A DNA stretch of 56,449 bases from Bremia lactucae (lineage: Eukaryota > Oomycota > Peronosporomycetes > Peronosporales > Peronosporaceae): assembly GCF_004359215.1 (NCBI RefSeq), contig NC_090616.1:651219-707667 (forward strand), given 5' to 3'. The translations under genes and the position numbers were made by a program. The notes under the pieces were generated by a model. That model ran no database searches and was not told the origin of the DNA. It was given only the letters and a program-made list of their open reading frames with translations. This document shows positions 1 through 10,444 of the stretch, piece after piece; within the stretch, counting starts at the first letter, position 1, and the number at the start of each line of letters is the position of its first letter.

Positions 1-1245
1 AAGTGACAAATCATTTGTCGCTTTTTACTTCAAGGTGATGAGGGATACCTCATCACCAGGTGCAGAGACACATAATGATTGTGTGTCTGGAGCAACTTTT
101 GTCAAAAGATTTGCAAATTCTCTTGAGGTTGCTGGATCAGTAGGGTATTGCGCCCGTACTGACCCCGACCGTTTTTTTGGCGGTTTGCCTCGCTGTTGCG
201 CTTTCGCAACAACGTCAGACCCGCGACCATTGCCCTTTTTAGCATACGGTCCAAAATTACGTTCAGTACCTTTCGGTACTGGGCACTACACTCATGAGCG
301 TAGTGTCCTTATTTTTGGCGGCGATGGCATTTTTGCGATCGCTTATTGCTCGAAAAGCGAGGTCTCTCGCTTTCGACGTAAGAGAGGTCAACTCGTATCG
401 TCTTGAAGTTAGATATGATGACGAAACTAGCTTGAGCATGTCTCAAGCTAAAGTCCTCCGGTTCCGCAACGGATATTGCTTCTATAAGCGTATCTAGTTC
501 CAAGCGGAACAGGGGGGTTATTACGGGACCATCCGTAAGACCTTGCATGAACACTGTAATAAACGTGTGTTCATAACTGGGTTATTTGTTATACAACTCG
601 CTAAGAGTCGTATGTGCTGGGCATATGCGTTATATGCCTTGCTTGAGTTTCAGAAGCTCTGAACGAGCTCTGAACTCAGCCCTTGGTGGTTTAAACGTCT
701 GTTTGAGCCGGGCTTTAAAAGCCTCTAGCGACCCAAAGACGTATGGGTCGCGCAACTTAAGGCCGAATGCCCAAGTTTTAGCACGACCTGCCAAATTTGA
801 TTGAGCGAATACGACTTGCATTTGCGCGTCGATGATGTGACGTGCCCTTATCGCATCGTCCAACTCGACAAACCATCTCAAGAGGGAGTCTTCTTCGACT
901 CCCCTATACTTAGAGATGTCAATCTCAAAGTTTCGGGACGACGCGTTTGCGTCATTTTAGGTACCGGGGTCTGTACCTGTTGTAACCTCAACAGTTCTGC
1001 CTGTTGATAGCCTTGCTGATTCAGCAAGGCTACTTTTTCTTCATCTCGTCAAGCTTATGTTCTATGAACTTAGCGATGGCTGAATGGAGGGCATCTCTGT
1101 CCAGATTGGACAGCATTGCCAAGATTGCATCGTTTCCTACGGTCGAACTCATTCGTTCGACCGCACTCCTTTCTATATCATTAAAAAAGGAGTAGCTTTC
1201 ACGGGAAACGTGATGCGTATTCCCACTATCATCTAACATGTCCAT
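1..1245 (-). pseudogene. Family A Gypsy gag, 5' end of a minus-strand element (broken)
   Basis: This is the gag region of a Ty3/Gypsy retrotransposon reading leftwards out of the window. The N-terminus (from the ATG at 1245) begins MDMLDDSGNTHHVSRES and closely matches gag starts at 29978 (-) and 39402 (+). A helical gag core follows (about 630-900) with a 'WFVELDDAIRARHI' stretch, and near 290-330 a remnant of a CX2CX4HX4C zinc knuckle ('GHYAHE'). Stops and frameshifts split it into at least three pieces, so it is not functional. Gag would form the particle that packages element RNA. A primer site and the 5' LTR lie immediately upstream. The leftmost ~120 bp is the gag-protease spacer; the protease would lie beyond the window edge. 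Confidence 0.85.
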
Positions 1246-1274
1246 GTTAAATGTGGAAAATCTGGTCGTTGGAC

Positions 1275-1293
1275 GGATTACAAAGTGCTACCA
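1275..1293 (-). other. Primer-binding site, family A
   Basis: On the minus strand, TGGTAGCACTTTGTAATCC lies two bases inside the LTR end. It starts with TGG, as expected for a site pairing with a tRNA CCA end, and matches the same position in other family A copies. The primer tRNA is not identified. Confidence 0.65.
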
Positions 1294-1295
1294 TG

Positions 1296-1747
1296 TGTAA
1301 CGGGGCACTACGACTTGTACTGCTTCAGTACAAGTCCACTTCGCACTGCTTTAGTTGCGAGTGGTGCCTTACGTTATTTCACGTACACTAGTACGTGCAG
1401 AGGAAGACTTCTCTTTAAGGTAACTAGCTTAAAGAGGGTAAAATGAAAACTGTATCAATACAATTAAGTGTCTCTCTTTCTATCTTGTAAATGCTAGATT
1501 AATTATAACCTAATCCTAAACATGTAAATGAATTCTTATCTCTATCTTATCTCTCTCTCTCTTTGTTTACGTTTACAGCTGATTAGTCTGCGGAATAAAT
1601 AGATATAATGGTCTTTACCTATTTATGGATAAGAATTCTGAACATTACTATATAAAGTAATATCACCCAAATATTATCTACCTTTAGATAATATATTAAT
1701 TAACAGCCTTTAAGTGTTAATTCCATGTGACGATACACCCCTTTACA
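1296..1747 (-). repeat. Family A LTR (5' LTR, 452 bp)
   Basis: Read on the minus strand it runs from TGTAAAGGGGTGTATCG to GCCCCGTTACA, the terminal pattern shared by all family A LTRs. It contains a CT-rich microsatellite near 1540-1563. Gag lies downstream on the same strand and a primer site abuts it, so this is the 5' LTR, which should carry the element's promoter. Confidence 0.9.
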
Positions 1748-1902
1748 ACCACAATCAAAAGAATATTTTACCAATAATATGAATTGTACCACAGTGACGG
1801 CTTAACAACTGAAGTGTACCCCGTTACAGATTGGCATGAAGCGAAAATCCTTTCAAGCCAATCATCGTTATTACTCTTAATCATCAACACGTTAATCGCA
1901 TC
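1748..1902. other. Intergenic gap between LTR and NSUN6-like gene
   Basis: AT-rich, about 155 bp, no coding frame seen. It should hold the promoter and 5' UTR of the downstream gene, but I recognise no specific site. Confidence 0.5.
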
Positions 1903-3454
1903 ATGCTGCCAGTCGAACCAGCATCAACCGTAGCGGGCGCCGTCTCATTGCATGCGTTCTCCGTGTCATTTCCTAGCCAAGTTGACATGGAGCTCAGCAA
2001 AGCGTACGGTGAGCCAAAATGGTCCAATATGAAGCGTGCTCTTGCCCGACCGTATGTACCGCAGTTACACAATTCATGCACTTCAACATGTCGTAACCCA
2101 CTCAGTGTAAACTGCTCCCAGGCCCGCATGCACTGCTGTCCGAGTCAATACAAACAAGTTAACTCGGCTCGAGGCTTTGAAAGCCCTCCAGCCTCATCTT
2201 GACGATTTTAATGCCACTCTGGATGCCAGTCGCCAGCCCATTGCAGCCTTTGCCCACGCCTCTCTACCAGACGTATTAATGATCCCATCTGCACGCAGCG
2301 GCACGCCTCCAATCATGTACAACTCAACGCTCAAGAGTGTCGTTGTCGACCGACTTTGTGGCGAAGCGGTGCTGCGTGGCAGTGACATCTTTGCTCGAGG
2401 AATCATGAGTGCCAGTGCAGGCATCAATAGCGGTGACGAGGTCAATATCTTTGTTGACTTGGACCACCGTCACACGCGAGGCAGTGACTTTGAAACGCAC
2501 AACGGTCGCAAATTACTGATTGCGCTTGGCGTGACGACCATGACCCGGACCGAAATCTTTCGAGCTACACGAGGATTGGCTGTGACTCGGTTGGTGAGGC
2601 TTTGCCCTGATGCCCCGCCCATGAATGGCGTACTTCCAGGACAGATTTATTTGCAGAATTTACCCTGTGCTGTTGTTGCACATGTGCTGGATCCGCAACC
2701 TGGCGACGTGATTCTCGATATGTGTGCGGCGCCGGGAGGCAAGATGTCACATATTGCGACATTGATGAAGAATCAAGGTCTTCTCGTGGCATGTGACCGG
2801 TCGAAGCGCAAAGTGTTGGAACTACGAACGCTGTGTACGGAATTGCAGCTGAAATGCGTCGAGCCATTGAAAATGGACTCGATTCATGCATTGCTGCCGA
2901 AAGACATAGTCGACTTGGCTGCACGGAACAAAGAGGATACGAGCGTATCTCAGATTCTAGAAGTAGCCAAGCTGGATGGATTCAATCAAGCAGGCTTGCT
3001 ACCGGTGCAAGGATTTTATCCGGAGACTTTTGATCGAATTTTGCTAGATCCACCTTGTTCGGCACTTGGCTTGCGTCCACGATTGTTACACACGGATGAT
3101 ATCGATAATCTAAACGAGTTTTGCAATATGCAACGCAATTTTTTGTGGGTCGCGGCTTTTTTGCTGAAACCAGGTGGGATTCTGGTCTACTCGACATGTA
3201 CGATCAATCCCAAGGAAAACGAGCAAATGGTTCATCATGCGCTGCAAAAGTACCCACTGAAGCTCCTTTCTCAAGGCAACGCACATCTTGGTGATCGAGG
3301 TCTGTCTCGTCAAGGTCTTAGTGATGAGGAAGCATCCCTTGTGCAGCGATTTGACCCTGCAAATTTAAATCTGGATACCATGGGCTTTTTCTGTGCCAAA
3401 TTCATTAAGACAGGATCGATACGACTTGATCTGGCGAACGAAGCGCTTATTTAA
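1903..3454 (+). CDS. NSUN6: NSUN6-type RNA (cytosine-5)-methyltransferase, one intron
   Basis: Encodes a member of the NOL1/NOP2/Sun family. Its order (short N-terminal region, PUA domain, Rossmann methyltransferase) is that of NSUN6, which methylates C72 of certain tRNAs and some mRNAs. I model exon 1 as 1903-2051 and exon 2 as 2122-3454, giving about 493 aa. The start at 1903 is the first ATG of the open exon-1 frame; an ATG at 1987 is an alternative. Visible motifs by model residue: TAVRVNT near 54-60; a PUA-like stretch with 'VLMIP' and 'GEAVLRGSDIFARGI' about 90-145; the SAM-binding ILDMCAAPGGK at 247-257; DPPCS with Cys362; and YSTCTI with Cys409, the position of the catalytic cysteine. 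The C-terminus 'GFFCAKFIK' matches the family end. No disruption is seen. This is the only clear intact host gene. Confidence 0.93.
2052..2121 (+). other. 70-nt intron in the NSUN6-like gene
   Basis: Donor GTATGT at 2052 and acceptor CTCCCAG ending at 2121. An in-frame TAA at 2108-2110 blocks the exon-2 frame, so the conserved residues just before TAVRVNT can only join the N-terminal exon by splicing here. The split codon (CC|G) gives ...ALARPPACTAVRVNT, which fits the family. Confidence 0.88.
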
Positions 3455-3519
3455 TTTTTGTCTTCTGCATAGGGCTCCTTTAAAGCGACATTCTAATTAA
3501 TTATTTTCAATTGCAAAGG

Positions 3520-3768
3520 TCAACGTTTACAAAATTGCCGCATATAGCTAATTAGCGCTGGCAGAACTCGTCTCTTTTTAGAAATACCTTGTTCGTACCC
3601 AGGCGTTACAGGCTGTAGCTCTTTAAACATTCGTTGGAAAGCACTGCTTTCAAACTGCTGCCGCCTGAAGAGGTGGAGCCAAGACACGGCACTGGCGGTA
3701 AGCCGGTAAAGGCGTTGTATGCGGCTCTTCATATGCGTAAAATGCAAGAATTCTTGCATGTTAAGCAT
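3520..3768 (-). CDS. Small hypothetical protein (82 aa), convergent with NSUN6
   Basis: An 82-codon frame from an ATG at 3768, tail-to-tail with the NSUN6-like gene and about 65 bp from its stop. The product is basic (many Arg/Lys) with aromatic residues and begins MLNMQEFLHFTHMKSRIQR. It contains 'LYR' at about residue 20, but the spacing around it does not convincingly match LYR-motif mitochondrial proteins, so I assign no family. The region is not repetitive in this window, which argues for host DNA. The size is close to what chance can give. Confidence 0.35.
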   Translation of the reverse strand: MLNMQEFLHFTHMKSRIQRLYRLTASAVSWLHLFRRQQFESSAFQRMFKELQPVTPGYEQGISKKRRVLPALISYMRQFCKR

Positions 3769-4200
3769 CCGCCTATTCTACTTTCTCGAATTTTTCAAAG
3801 CAAATTTCAGCTACAGAAATCTAATGAGATTAATTTCATTCAAATTCTATTTTCATTGATGTCAAAGTATTATTGATTAAAATTTCTGCGGGGCGTTTGC
3901 CAATTAAAGTGGGATGTGTCCCCTCACATTGTGACCCACCCTTGTTTATGTGATGTCACTGAGGTCATTCACATTAGCGGGATGACGGCTAGCGTCATCC
4001 GTTTCGAGAGATATCTAGAATGATATGCTCGCAATACTTATTAGTGTTACAGTACAGTCTCCCTTATTTAATATGGCTGAATTTTGAATAAATAAAGGAA
4101 TTACTAAATATAGGATTAAGTTGGGGCTAGGGGGTTGAAGGCGATGGGTGCTACTGTATTTAAATGAAATTTAGGTGTAACCGACGTGTTCAAGGCTCTG
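3769..4200. other. AT-rich intergenic stretch
   Basis: About 430 bp between the small ORF and the first family B LTR. I see no coding frame or repeat match. Confidence 0.5.
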
Positions 4201-4685
4201 TGTGCGGAGCTACCTCGCTCCTAAGGTCAGAGGAAGACTTTCAGACTAAGAGAGTCACTTAGTTCAATTGAACAAATGGGTTTAACAACTCAGGGAGTCG
4301 TACGAGCTATTAAAGCTTAAGGAATCCTAGTTGAAGGGATTCAGGGGTTCGTAGAACCAAGTGGCAGCTAGTGCCCAAGAGGATAAACCTTAAAAAGGCT
4401 TTTATCTCTTACAGATCAATGCGGAAGCCTTAGAAAGGCACTTACCGCTTTAAGATCAAAAGGGATCTCCACTTTATTTAACTATTTTAATCTAACAACC
4501 TTACCCTAGCTAATATAATATAGATTTTTGACCGCCAGATTTATATCTGGCGGCGACCACATTTGTTACCCATAATAAATGGGATTTAAGTAACTAACTA
4601 TTTTAAAATTAGATAAAAGGGTATTTTACCCGTAAAGTAAATATGCCACAACAACAGTTCTCCAACCGATGTGTGCCCCATTACA
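4201..4685 (-). repeat. Family B LTR (3' LTR)
   Basis: Same orientation and content as the LTR at 11433-11918, about 485 bp. Read on the minus strand it starts TGTAATGGGGCACAC and ends near GAGCTCCGCACA. A polypurine tract abuts its inner edge, so it is the 3' LTR. Confidence 0.88.
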
Positions 4686-4693
4686 CCTCCCCC
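4686..4693 (-). other. Polypurine tract, family B
   Basis: Minus-strand GGGGGAGG directly before the 3' LTR: the expected plus-strand priming site of an LTR retrotransposon. It fixes the element's direction as minus. Confidence 0.75.
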
Positions 4694-4796
4694 AACAGAC
4701 TGTTGACACCGAGTGACAACATTCGTTTCATTTCCTCTTTGAGGTTGGAACTTAAACAGCCAATCGTTTCGTTGTGTTTTACTTTCCTTTGTCTCA

Positions 4797-5541
4797 TGAC
4801 AATCAAGCGTAAGTCACAGACTCTTAGCACCTTCCTCGACGATGAGGGAATGGTGGACTTTGAAAGTCACTCTCCATCAGAGGAGGAGGAGAAGGAGAGT
4901 CGTTCTTTCACGCCTTCTCCTCCGGATGGACGTCGGCGGGCCCCGAATCCGTTCCCAGAACGTTGTGCCGCTGATGTCTTAACTGCATTGAGCAGGAGAC
5001 GGGACTCTGAGTCCAACATCATTAAAAATTCGCTCGATGAAGAGCAAGAGCATATAATCGTCATAGACGAAAGAGCTTTTCGTCGAGCTGCCAAGATAGC
5101 GAAAGCTAAGGCTCATAGTGAATATAGATTCACTCCGCTTAGTGCGGACGAGCGTCCCAAAGAGATAGAGGGTCACAGCTTGGGCACCTGGATCTCCGGT
5201 GACCCAGCGAGGACGCCGGAGGAGGACGCCGGAGGAGATCGCTGCCCGCGACGCTCTTCGTGAGCAGTGCCTTACGCCAAAGGTAATGACGTGAAAAGCC
5301 AGTATCTGACGCCTTTACGTGATCAAGCCCGTGGGGCTTCGGTGACATCCATTAGCGAAATTCCGATTGTTTTGTTTCCAAACGAAATAAAGAGTGAAAA
5401 TGAAGTCTCATTTCAGAACTCGGTTCACCGGGCCCGCCGACTTCGTAATTTTTCGAAAATCAGAGTCTGCGAATAGAGGTGATGTTCGTTTGGAACGGAA
5501 GCTTCGCTTCGATTTCGCTAAGCTTAAGGCCAAAGGCCAGT
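4797..5541 (+). pseudogene. aORF-B: antisense accessory ORF of family B
   Basis: Lies on the strand opposite to gag-pol, between the polypurine tract and the chromodomain. From the ATG at 4797 it encodes MTIKRKSQTLSTFLDDEG, then a very acidic/Ser-rich stretch (SPSEEEEKESRS), a Pro/Arg stretch and an Ala/Lys-rich helical part (FRRAAKIAKAKA). The frame is open to 5263. A shift at a 13-bp minisatellite (5212-5237) then leads to the downstream part (SISEIPIVLFPNE) in another frame, ending LKAKGQ at about 5541. The open frame also extends upstream into the LTR to 4643, but 4797 suits the likely N-terminus better. A second, more damaged copy is at 51067-51844. I recognise no family. Its position parallels the antisense ORFs of families A and C. 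Confidence 0.6.
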
Positions 5542-5661
5542 AAGGTTAGGCATTTATGCCACAAAACGAAGAAAGGTCTAGCCGATATTTCAGTGCTTCG
5601 GTTGACCGTAGAACCATGGAACGAAGCCGCACTGAGGCTATAGATCCACCTAATCCCACAT

Positions 5662-6149
5662 CTAGTGATGGGAAGCGTCGTTTGACGCGTGATGACCTTG
5701 AGCTTGGCGCTCGAAAACGTTAACGGCGTACGGGCAATCTTGCCGAAGAGGTACTTCGAACTCCAAAGAGTTCTTAAAAGAGGGGTATCCTAGCCACTTC
5801 AACAGATACTGGTCTTGGCCCTTACGACGATGTCGCTTTAAAAGTCTCTTCACATGAAACTGAAGGTTCCCCCGCGCATCAAGCAGCGCGGGAGGGGGAC
5901 GAAATTTCGGCGAAGCATTTGATGCTCTACGGCACGGGGTGCAACTTCTTCGTCAGGTCCTCGCTCGGATTGAGAGCTCTTTTGAGGCGGTTCGGGACTG
6001 TCTATCAACGCTGGAGCTTCAGCAGCCTCGTTTAGAGGGCCAGCTGGACATCCGGTGAGGATGCAGCAATTTGCGGCACGACCGCCTGTCTCGGCACTAG
6101 CGCCTTTGAGTCCACGGGGAAGGGTCCCGACATGGCTTAAGCAAGCCAA
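5662..6149 (-). pseudogene. Family B integrase C-terminal tail with chromodomain
   Basis: The minus-strand frame holds a chromodomain: MKRLLKRHRR..., then YLLKWLGYPSFKNS, then FEVPLRQDCPYAVNVF. Chromodomains at integrase C-termini are thought to steer insertion to chromatin marks. The aromatic at the usual 'SWEP' position is changed (NSLEFE here, NSLKFE in the copy at 52.1 kb). Upstream to 6149 is a Pro/Glu-rich linker in the same orientation. It converges with aORF-B about 120 bp away. Confidence 0.75.
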
Positions 6150-6180
6150 CGTGGAACACTGGGTATTTACGCAGCTTGCT

Positions 6181-6415
6181 AGAAATGTTTCGCGTATAAG
6201 CTAGGCCTTTCTTGGTCACGACCGTAAATGGTGGCCGATAGCCAAGACAAACAAAAAGAACAAGCAGATGCCAAAGGCAGAAGCTGTAATAATTCTTTTA
6301 TGGTCGGTGACCGAGTTTTACTAAACGCTAAAAATCTACCTACCAACTTGGTTTCCGCGGTCGTCAAGACCAAAATGCGCGCACGCTTTATTGGATCGTA
6401 CCCCTTACGTGTCTT
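6181..6415 (+). pseudogene. Inverted piece of family B integrase C-terminal domain
   Basis: In plus orientation, inside a minus element, this encodes a typical Gypsy integrase C-terminal stretch: ADSQDKQKEQADAKGR, then FMVGDRVLLNAKNLPTN and MRARFIGSYP. The flanking integrase core (right) and chromodomain (left) are both minus. The right junction falls on the 14-bp palindrome GTGTCTTAAGACAC (6409-6422). Confidence 0.75.
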
Positions 6416-7130
6416 AAGACACTCTTATTGCGTCGCGAGAAACTCGCATACTTGTTTCCGAACGGTAACAGGACTGATATCAGCTAGCCTATCGGCCAAT
6501 TCTCCCCCACCAAGCCCTGATCACGCAGTGGTATCGTTAATGGAACGCGTGGGTGGGTAAGACCGTTTTTATAGAACGGAGTATAGACTGTAGAGGCATG
6601 TTAAGCGTTATTTAACGCAAACGCCACCACTGGGAGCATCTAGCTCCAGCGCTTTGGTGTCTGAGCACACACGCTGCGAAAAACGTCTTCAATGACGCAA
6701 TTGACCCGTTCAGTTTGACCATCGGTCTGCGGATGGTCCGCAGTGGACATATCCAATCTGGTGCCAAGCACTCGGAAAATTGATTTTCAGAATTTATTCG
6801 TAAAACGGGGGTCCCGATCAGAGACAATTACCACTGGCAAACCATGTTGTCGAAACACGCGATCGATAAACAGCTGAGCTGTACGTTTACCATCAATGGA
6901 ATCCGGCACGGCCGCTAAGTGAGCTATTTTGCTCAATCGGTCAACAAAGACCACTATGCCAGAGCTACTGGCTAAATCTTTCGGTGCACCGAGAACAAAA
7001 TCCATACTAATGGACTCCAAGCAACCTTTGGGGACGGGATGGCTCGCCAGTGGCGCAGCAGCGTGCGCGAGGGTTTAACCCGTTGCCAAGTTTCGCATGG
7101 GCGAACAAATGTACTGACCCATTTATAAAG
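6416..7130 (-). pseudogene. Family B integrase core
   Basis: The minus strand encodes the catalytic core: SMDFVLGAPKD, VVFVDRLSKIAHLAAV, VSDRDPRFTNKF, then (frameshifted) a 'QTDGQTERVN' stretch and TPFYKNGLTHPRVP. These cover the D,D,E regions of a retroviral-type integrase, which inserts the cDNA. At least two frameshifts break it. Confidence 0.8.
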
Positions 7131-8820
7131 TTTGGGCCACCAATAACTCTGGCTTAAAAAACCGTAGGTCTTTTCTCTACCGAGATGATCACCAAGAACA
7201 GTATCGTGTGGCTCATAGAGAATTCGGTACTTCTAATCCTCATGATGAGGAACAACGACACGCGGAGGGTCCGCGATGTCTGTGCAACAAAGCAACAGGT
7301 CGTTATCGATAGAAAATCGATGTAACCGTGCACGCAAACGTGCCGGCAATTTAATACCTGAATCAGAATTCTTTAAAGCCGTAGGAGAGCTACACTCTGT
7401 TCATCCTCGGCGTAAGCCAAACCGATTAATTCACAAATAGGCGACAAGACATTCGTTAAATGATAAAGCTCATAATCCGGCCTGTGTGATAACGCATCGG
7501 CCAAAGCATTTTGCTTGCCGGGCTTATACTTCACCACGAAGTTGATTCCGCAAAAAACGATAGCCATCGGGCCATTCTCTGAGAGAGATGGGGCGACTTA
7601 GTCGCCGTGCGTAATGACGCGTGATTTGTATATATCAAAAACGGCTAAGAGCCGAGCAGATGAACTCTGAATTTGACGAGAGCATACTTCATAGCAAGTA
7701 ACTTTTTGTCATGATTCGGGTAATTCTTTTCCGCAGCTTTAAGCTGTCTAGACTCGAACGCAATAACACGTTCATCCCATCAACGTCTGTTTCTAACAGA
7801 GCATTGCCGATGGCAAAATCTGATGCGTCACAGACGACACTGAAAGGCCAATTTTGGTTTGGCAGTGCCAGAATCGAAACATGGATAAGACTATCCTTAA
7901 CTGCTCGAAAAGCATTATTTTCGAAGCTAGTCCAGCATCTTTCTGTATCCTTTTTAAGGAGATTAGATAATGGCCAAGCCATATCAGCGTAATTTTCGCT
8001 ATATTTGTGTAAATAGTTGGCGAAAACCAACCACTTACGCAAATCCTTGTGGTTTTAAGAACCGGCCAATCTACTATGGCTTTTACCTTAGCGGGATCCG
8101 CTCTAAGGCCTCGCTTTCCAATGAAGCATCCTAAAAAAAAGAATTTCTTCTGCGCACAAAAATGCATTTAGATGCATTGGCATACAATTTATTTGTGCGC
8201 ATACACTCGAGCACTGCTCGCAAATGGTCAGATGGTCGTCCATATCCAACTGACCCTGCTCCGCACGACAATGGACAAAAATGTCATCGAAATAAGTCTG
8301 TGCATAACCTCAATGAGGGCGAAACAGTTGCGTCACTAGACGATTTAATGTTGCCGTGGCGTTGGAAAGCCCTTGTGGCAAAACCAGCACTTCCCATAAC
8401 ATGCCGCTTGGAGTGCTACCGCTGCAAGCAAGATATCGCTAGCTCGGATGAGCAATTAATAGTTACCATCGACTAAGTCCAATGCACTGTACAGTGTATA
8501 TCCCACCATATTGTTCTGAAGAACATCCTTTCTAGGAGTGGTGGTTTGTGCTGGTATAGTGAGAGCATTAAGCTTATTATAAGCATGTACAATGCGTCAT
8601 TTACCATTTGGCTTTTTGACACAAAATATCGGTGTCAAATGAGGAGATTAACTATCTCGTACCATTCCAGCCTCGTGCTTAGCTTGGAAGAAATCGTCAA
8701 TGACCTCTCACCGCTCCCTGGGTAAAAGCCATTGGCTTGTGACACAGTAAATGGTTCCCGGAACCAAGCCAATTTTATGACGAACACCTCTATTTGGAGG
8801 TAAACCAGATTGTGGATTAT
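7131..8820 (-). pseudogene. Family B reverse transcriptase and RNase H
   Basis: The minus strand carries, in coding order, RT pieces (LVLPQGLSNA and FFLGCFIGKRGLRADPAKV near 8050-8420) and RNase H pieces (WPFSVVCDASDFAIGNAL near 7800-7860; VVKYKPGKQNALADALS near 7500-7545). These are standard Gypsy RT/RH motifs. Several frameshifts and stops separate them. The active-site F/YxDD region around 8250-8280 is damaged. Confidence 0.82.
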
Positions 8821-9131
8821 TACCATACCACATCTTGGAATTCCTTAATCAAGCAATAAAAGGGATCCGTAGGATCTTTAAGGATCGATGACCCATTTCG
8901 CGCACAAATTGCAGCTTTTGTGTCACCCAGGACAGCTTCGTCTAGAAGTGATGATGACTTTAACTCAATTGTTCGTCGAATGACAACCACTTCAGATAAG
9001 TCGCCAGCCTCTAAGGCTCGACCGCACTCATCAATAGACATTTCGTCGAGCTCTAAAAGAGCATGTAACGAAGGGATTGCCGCAAGGCTAACTCCCCCCT
9101 CAATGTTACCGGTTACACCATTTACAAGCAA
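8820..9131 (-). pseudogene. Family B protease-RT linker
   Basis: A 103-aa open piece, rich in Leu/Glu/Ser, ends DPTDPFYCLIKEFQDVVW. That is the conserved run-in to the RT domain of Gypsy polyproteins. No enzymatic motif of its own. Confidence 0.65.
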
Positions 9132-9228
9132 ATGTAATTGCTCACTCGAATTACTTTGTGAAGGTATACACGCTTCGTGTCATCCTGAGTTGGAGTTGAG
9201 ACAATACGCCTTTTAGAGGCCGGGACAC

Positions 9229-9882
9229 TCATGTCCCGGGTTTCCCAGCCTGTATTGCTTCTATACAAGAAATGGTTTCTAATTTGACATCCGACAAGGA
9301 GTAAGGTAACTCAACTTCCTTATCCAGCGAGCGTTTACGTGTCGCTTCACGTGCATCAGAAGGGTTTAATCCAAAATGCCCTGGCGAACCGCCAATAGTG
9401 TCACTATTGACACTCAGTATGGTGCCACCTCGGCCGACCACAATCGGTGGACTTAGACGTGCCACCCCACGTATCTCAGGGATATTGCACCCTTGAGGTC
9501 CTGGCGAACCGCCAACAGTGTCACTACTGACACTCAGTATGATGCCACCTCGGCCGACCATACTCGGTGGACGTAGACGTGCCACTCCACGTATTTCAGG
9601 GATATTGCACCCTTGATGATTAGGCCTTAGGCCAACAATGCTTTCAGCATTCCCTGAATCGTTATTACAACGAGTGTCACTCGACGGAGTACGTGCCGTT
9701 CCACTTCTTTCTGCTGAGTCGAGCTCAGGCTTAATGTTTTCAACATTACAGTTTATAAGCTTAGACATATCAATGTCTAAAACACTGACAGACTCATTCA
9801 ATGATCCGCGCCAATAGCGCTTTTGTTGCCTAGCAAAGGTGAACTCATGACTCTCCAAAACTTTGCGAGGAACATTGCGCAT
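9229..9882 (-). pseudogene. Family B pol spacer with 40-aa tandem repeat
   Basis: A 217-aa frame between protease and RT. Its first part (RNVPRKVLESHEF) continues the protease. The middle holds two in-frame copies of a 120-bp / 40-aa unit, recognisable by 'GCNIPEIRGVARL' and 'VGRGG.ILSV', beginning at 9381 and 9501. Probably a disordered spacer. Confidence 0.6.
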
Positions 9883-10260
9883 GGCGCCTAAGGTTTTAGA
9901 CCTTCAATCGAGCCATGGCTCATGGTATTCTAACCAGGCCATACCAAGGATGCGATCATATCTCGAATCCAAATCAAGGACAAGACAGCGTTCGATACTG
10001 TCAAAGTCCAGAAACTTTATACCTAAGCTCAATGGAACTTTGGGAACAGTGACACGAGTCCCAGTCGCTTAGCGGACAGTGATTGTATCACCTTCATGCG
10101 CTTTAAGCGCCTCAACGTATTGTTGACTTCTTTCAAGGGAAAGGCGTCGAGCATAACTGCAAGACGCTCCTGAGTCAATTAAAATTGACCACGGCTTATC
10201 AAACACCTTTAACAGTCGCTTGAGCGGCTAGCAAGCCAGGCTTGTACTCTTGCCCCGTGC
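9883..10260 (-). pseudogene. Family B retroviral-type aspartic protease
   Basis: On the minus strand SILIDSGASCSYARR gives the Asp-Ser-Gly active-site triad (Asp codon at 10174-10176). Further on come 'VTVPKVPLSLG' and 'DRILGMAWLEYHEPWLDW', the flap and ILG regions of a pepsin-like retroviral protease that cleaves Gag-Pol. One stop (TAG, minus strand, near 10070) interrupts it. Confidence 0.8.
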
Positions 10261-10444
10261 CATTAAGCACCGAGCTAATTGGGGCTAGGTTCTGTTTATT
10301 CTCACCTTCTAGAGATTCAACAGAACGTAGGTCTTCCCCAGTAGGGCGCCCCGCACCTACTGGGTATCGACGTTTTCCCGCACGTACCAGACCTCTGGTA
10401 TAGGTCGGAGTTGGAGCTCTTTCAACCTTTTACGCGATTTCGAA

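Noticed and set aside
1884..2129. Minus-strand 81-aa frame over NSUN6 exon 1
   Set aside because: Covered by the plus-strand exon/intron model that restores the conserved NSUN6 N-terminus.
3520..3768. LYR-motif mitochondrial protein
   Set aside because: One LYR triplet alone; spacing of the following basic/Phe residues does not fit well enough to name it.
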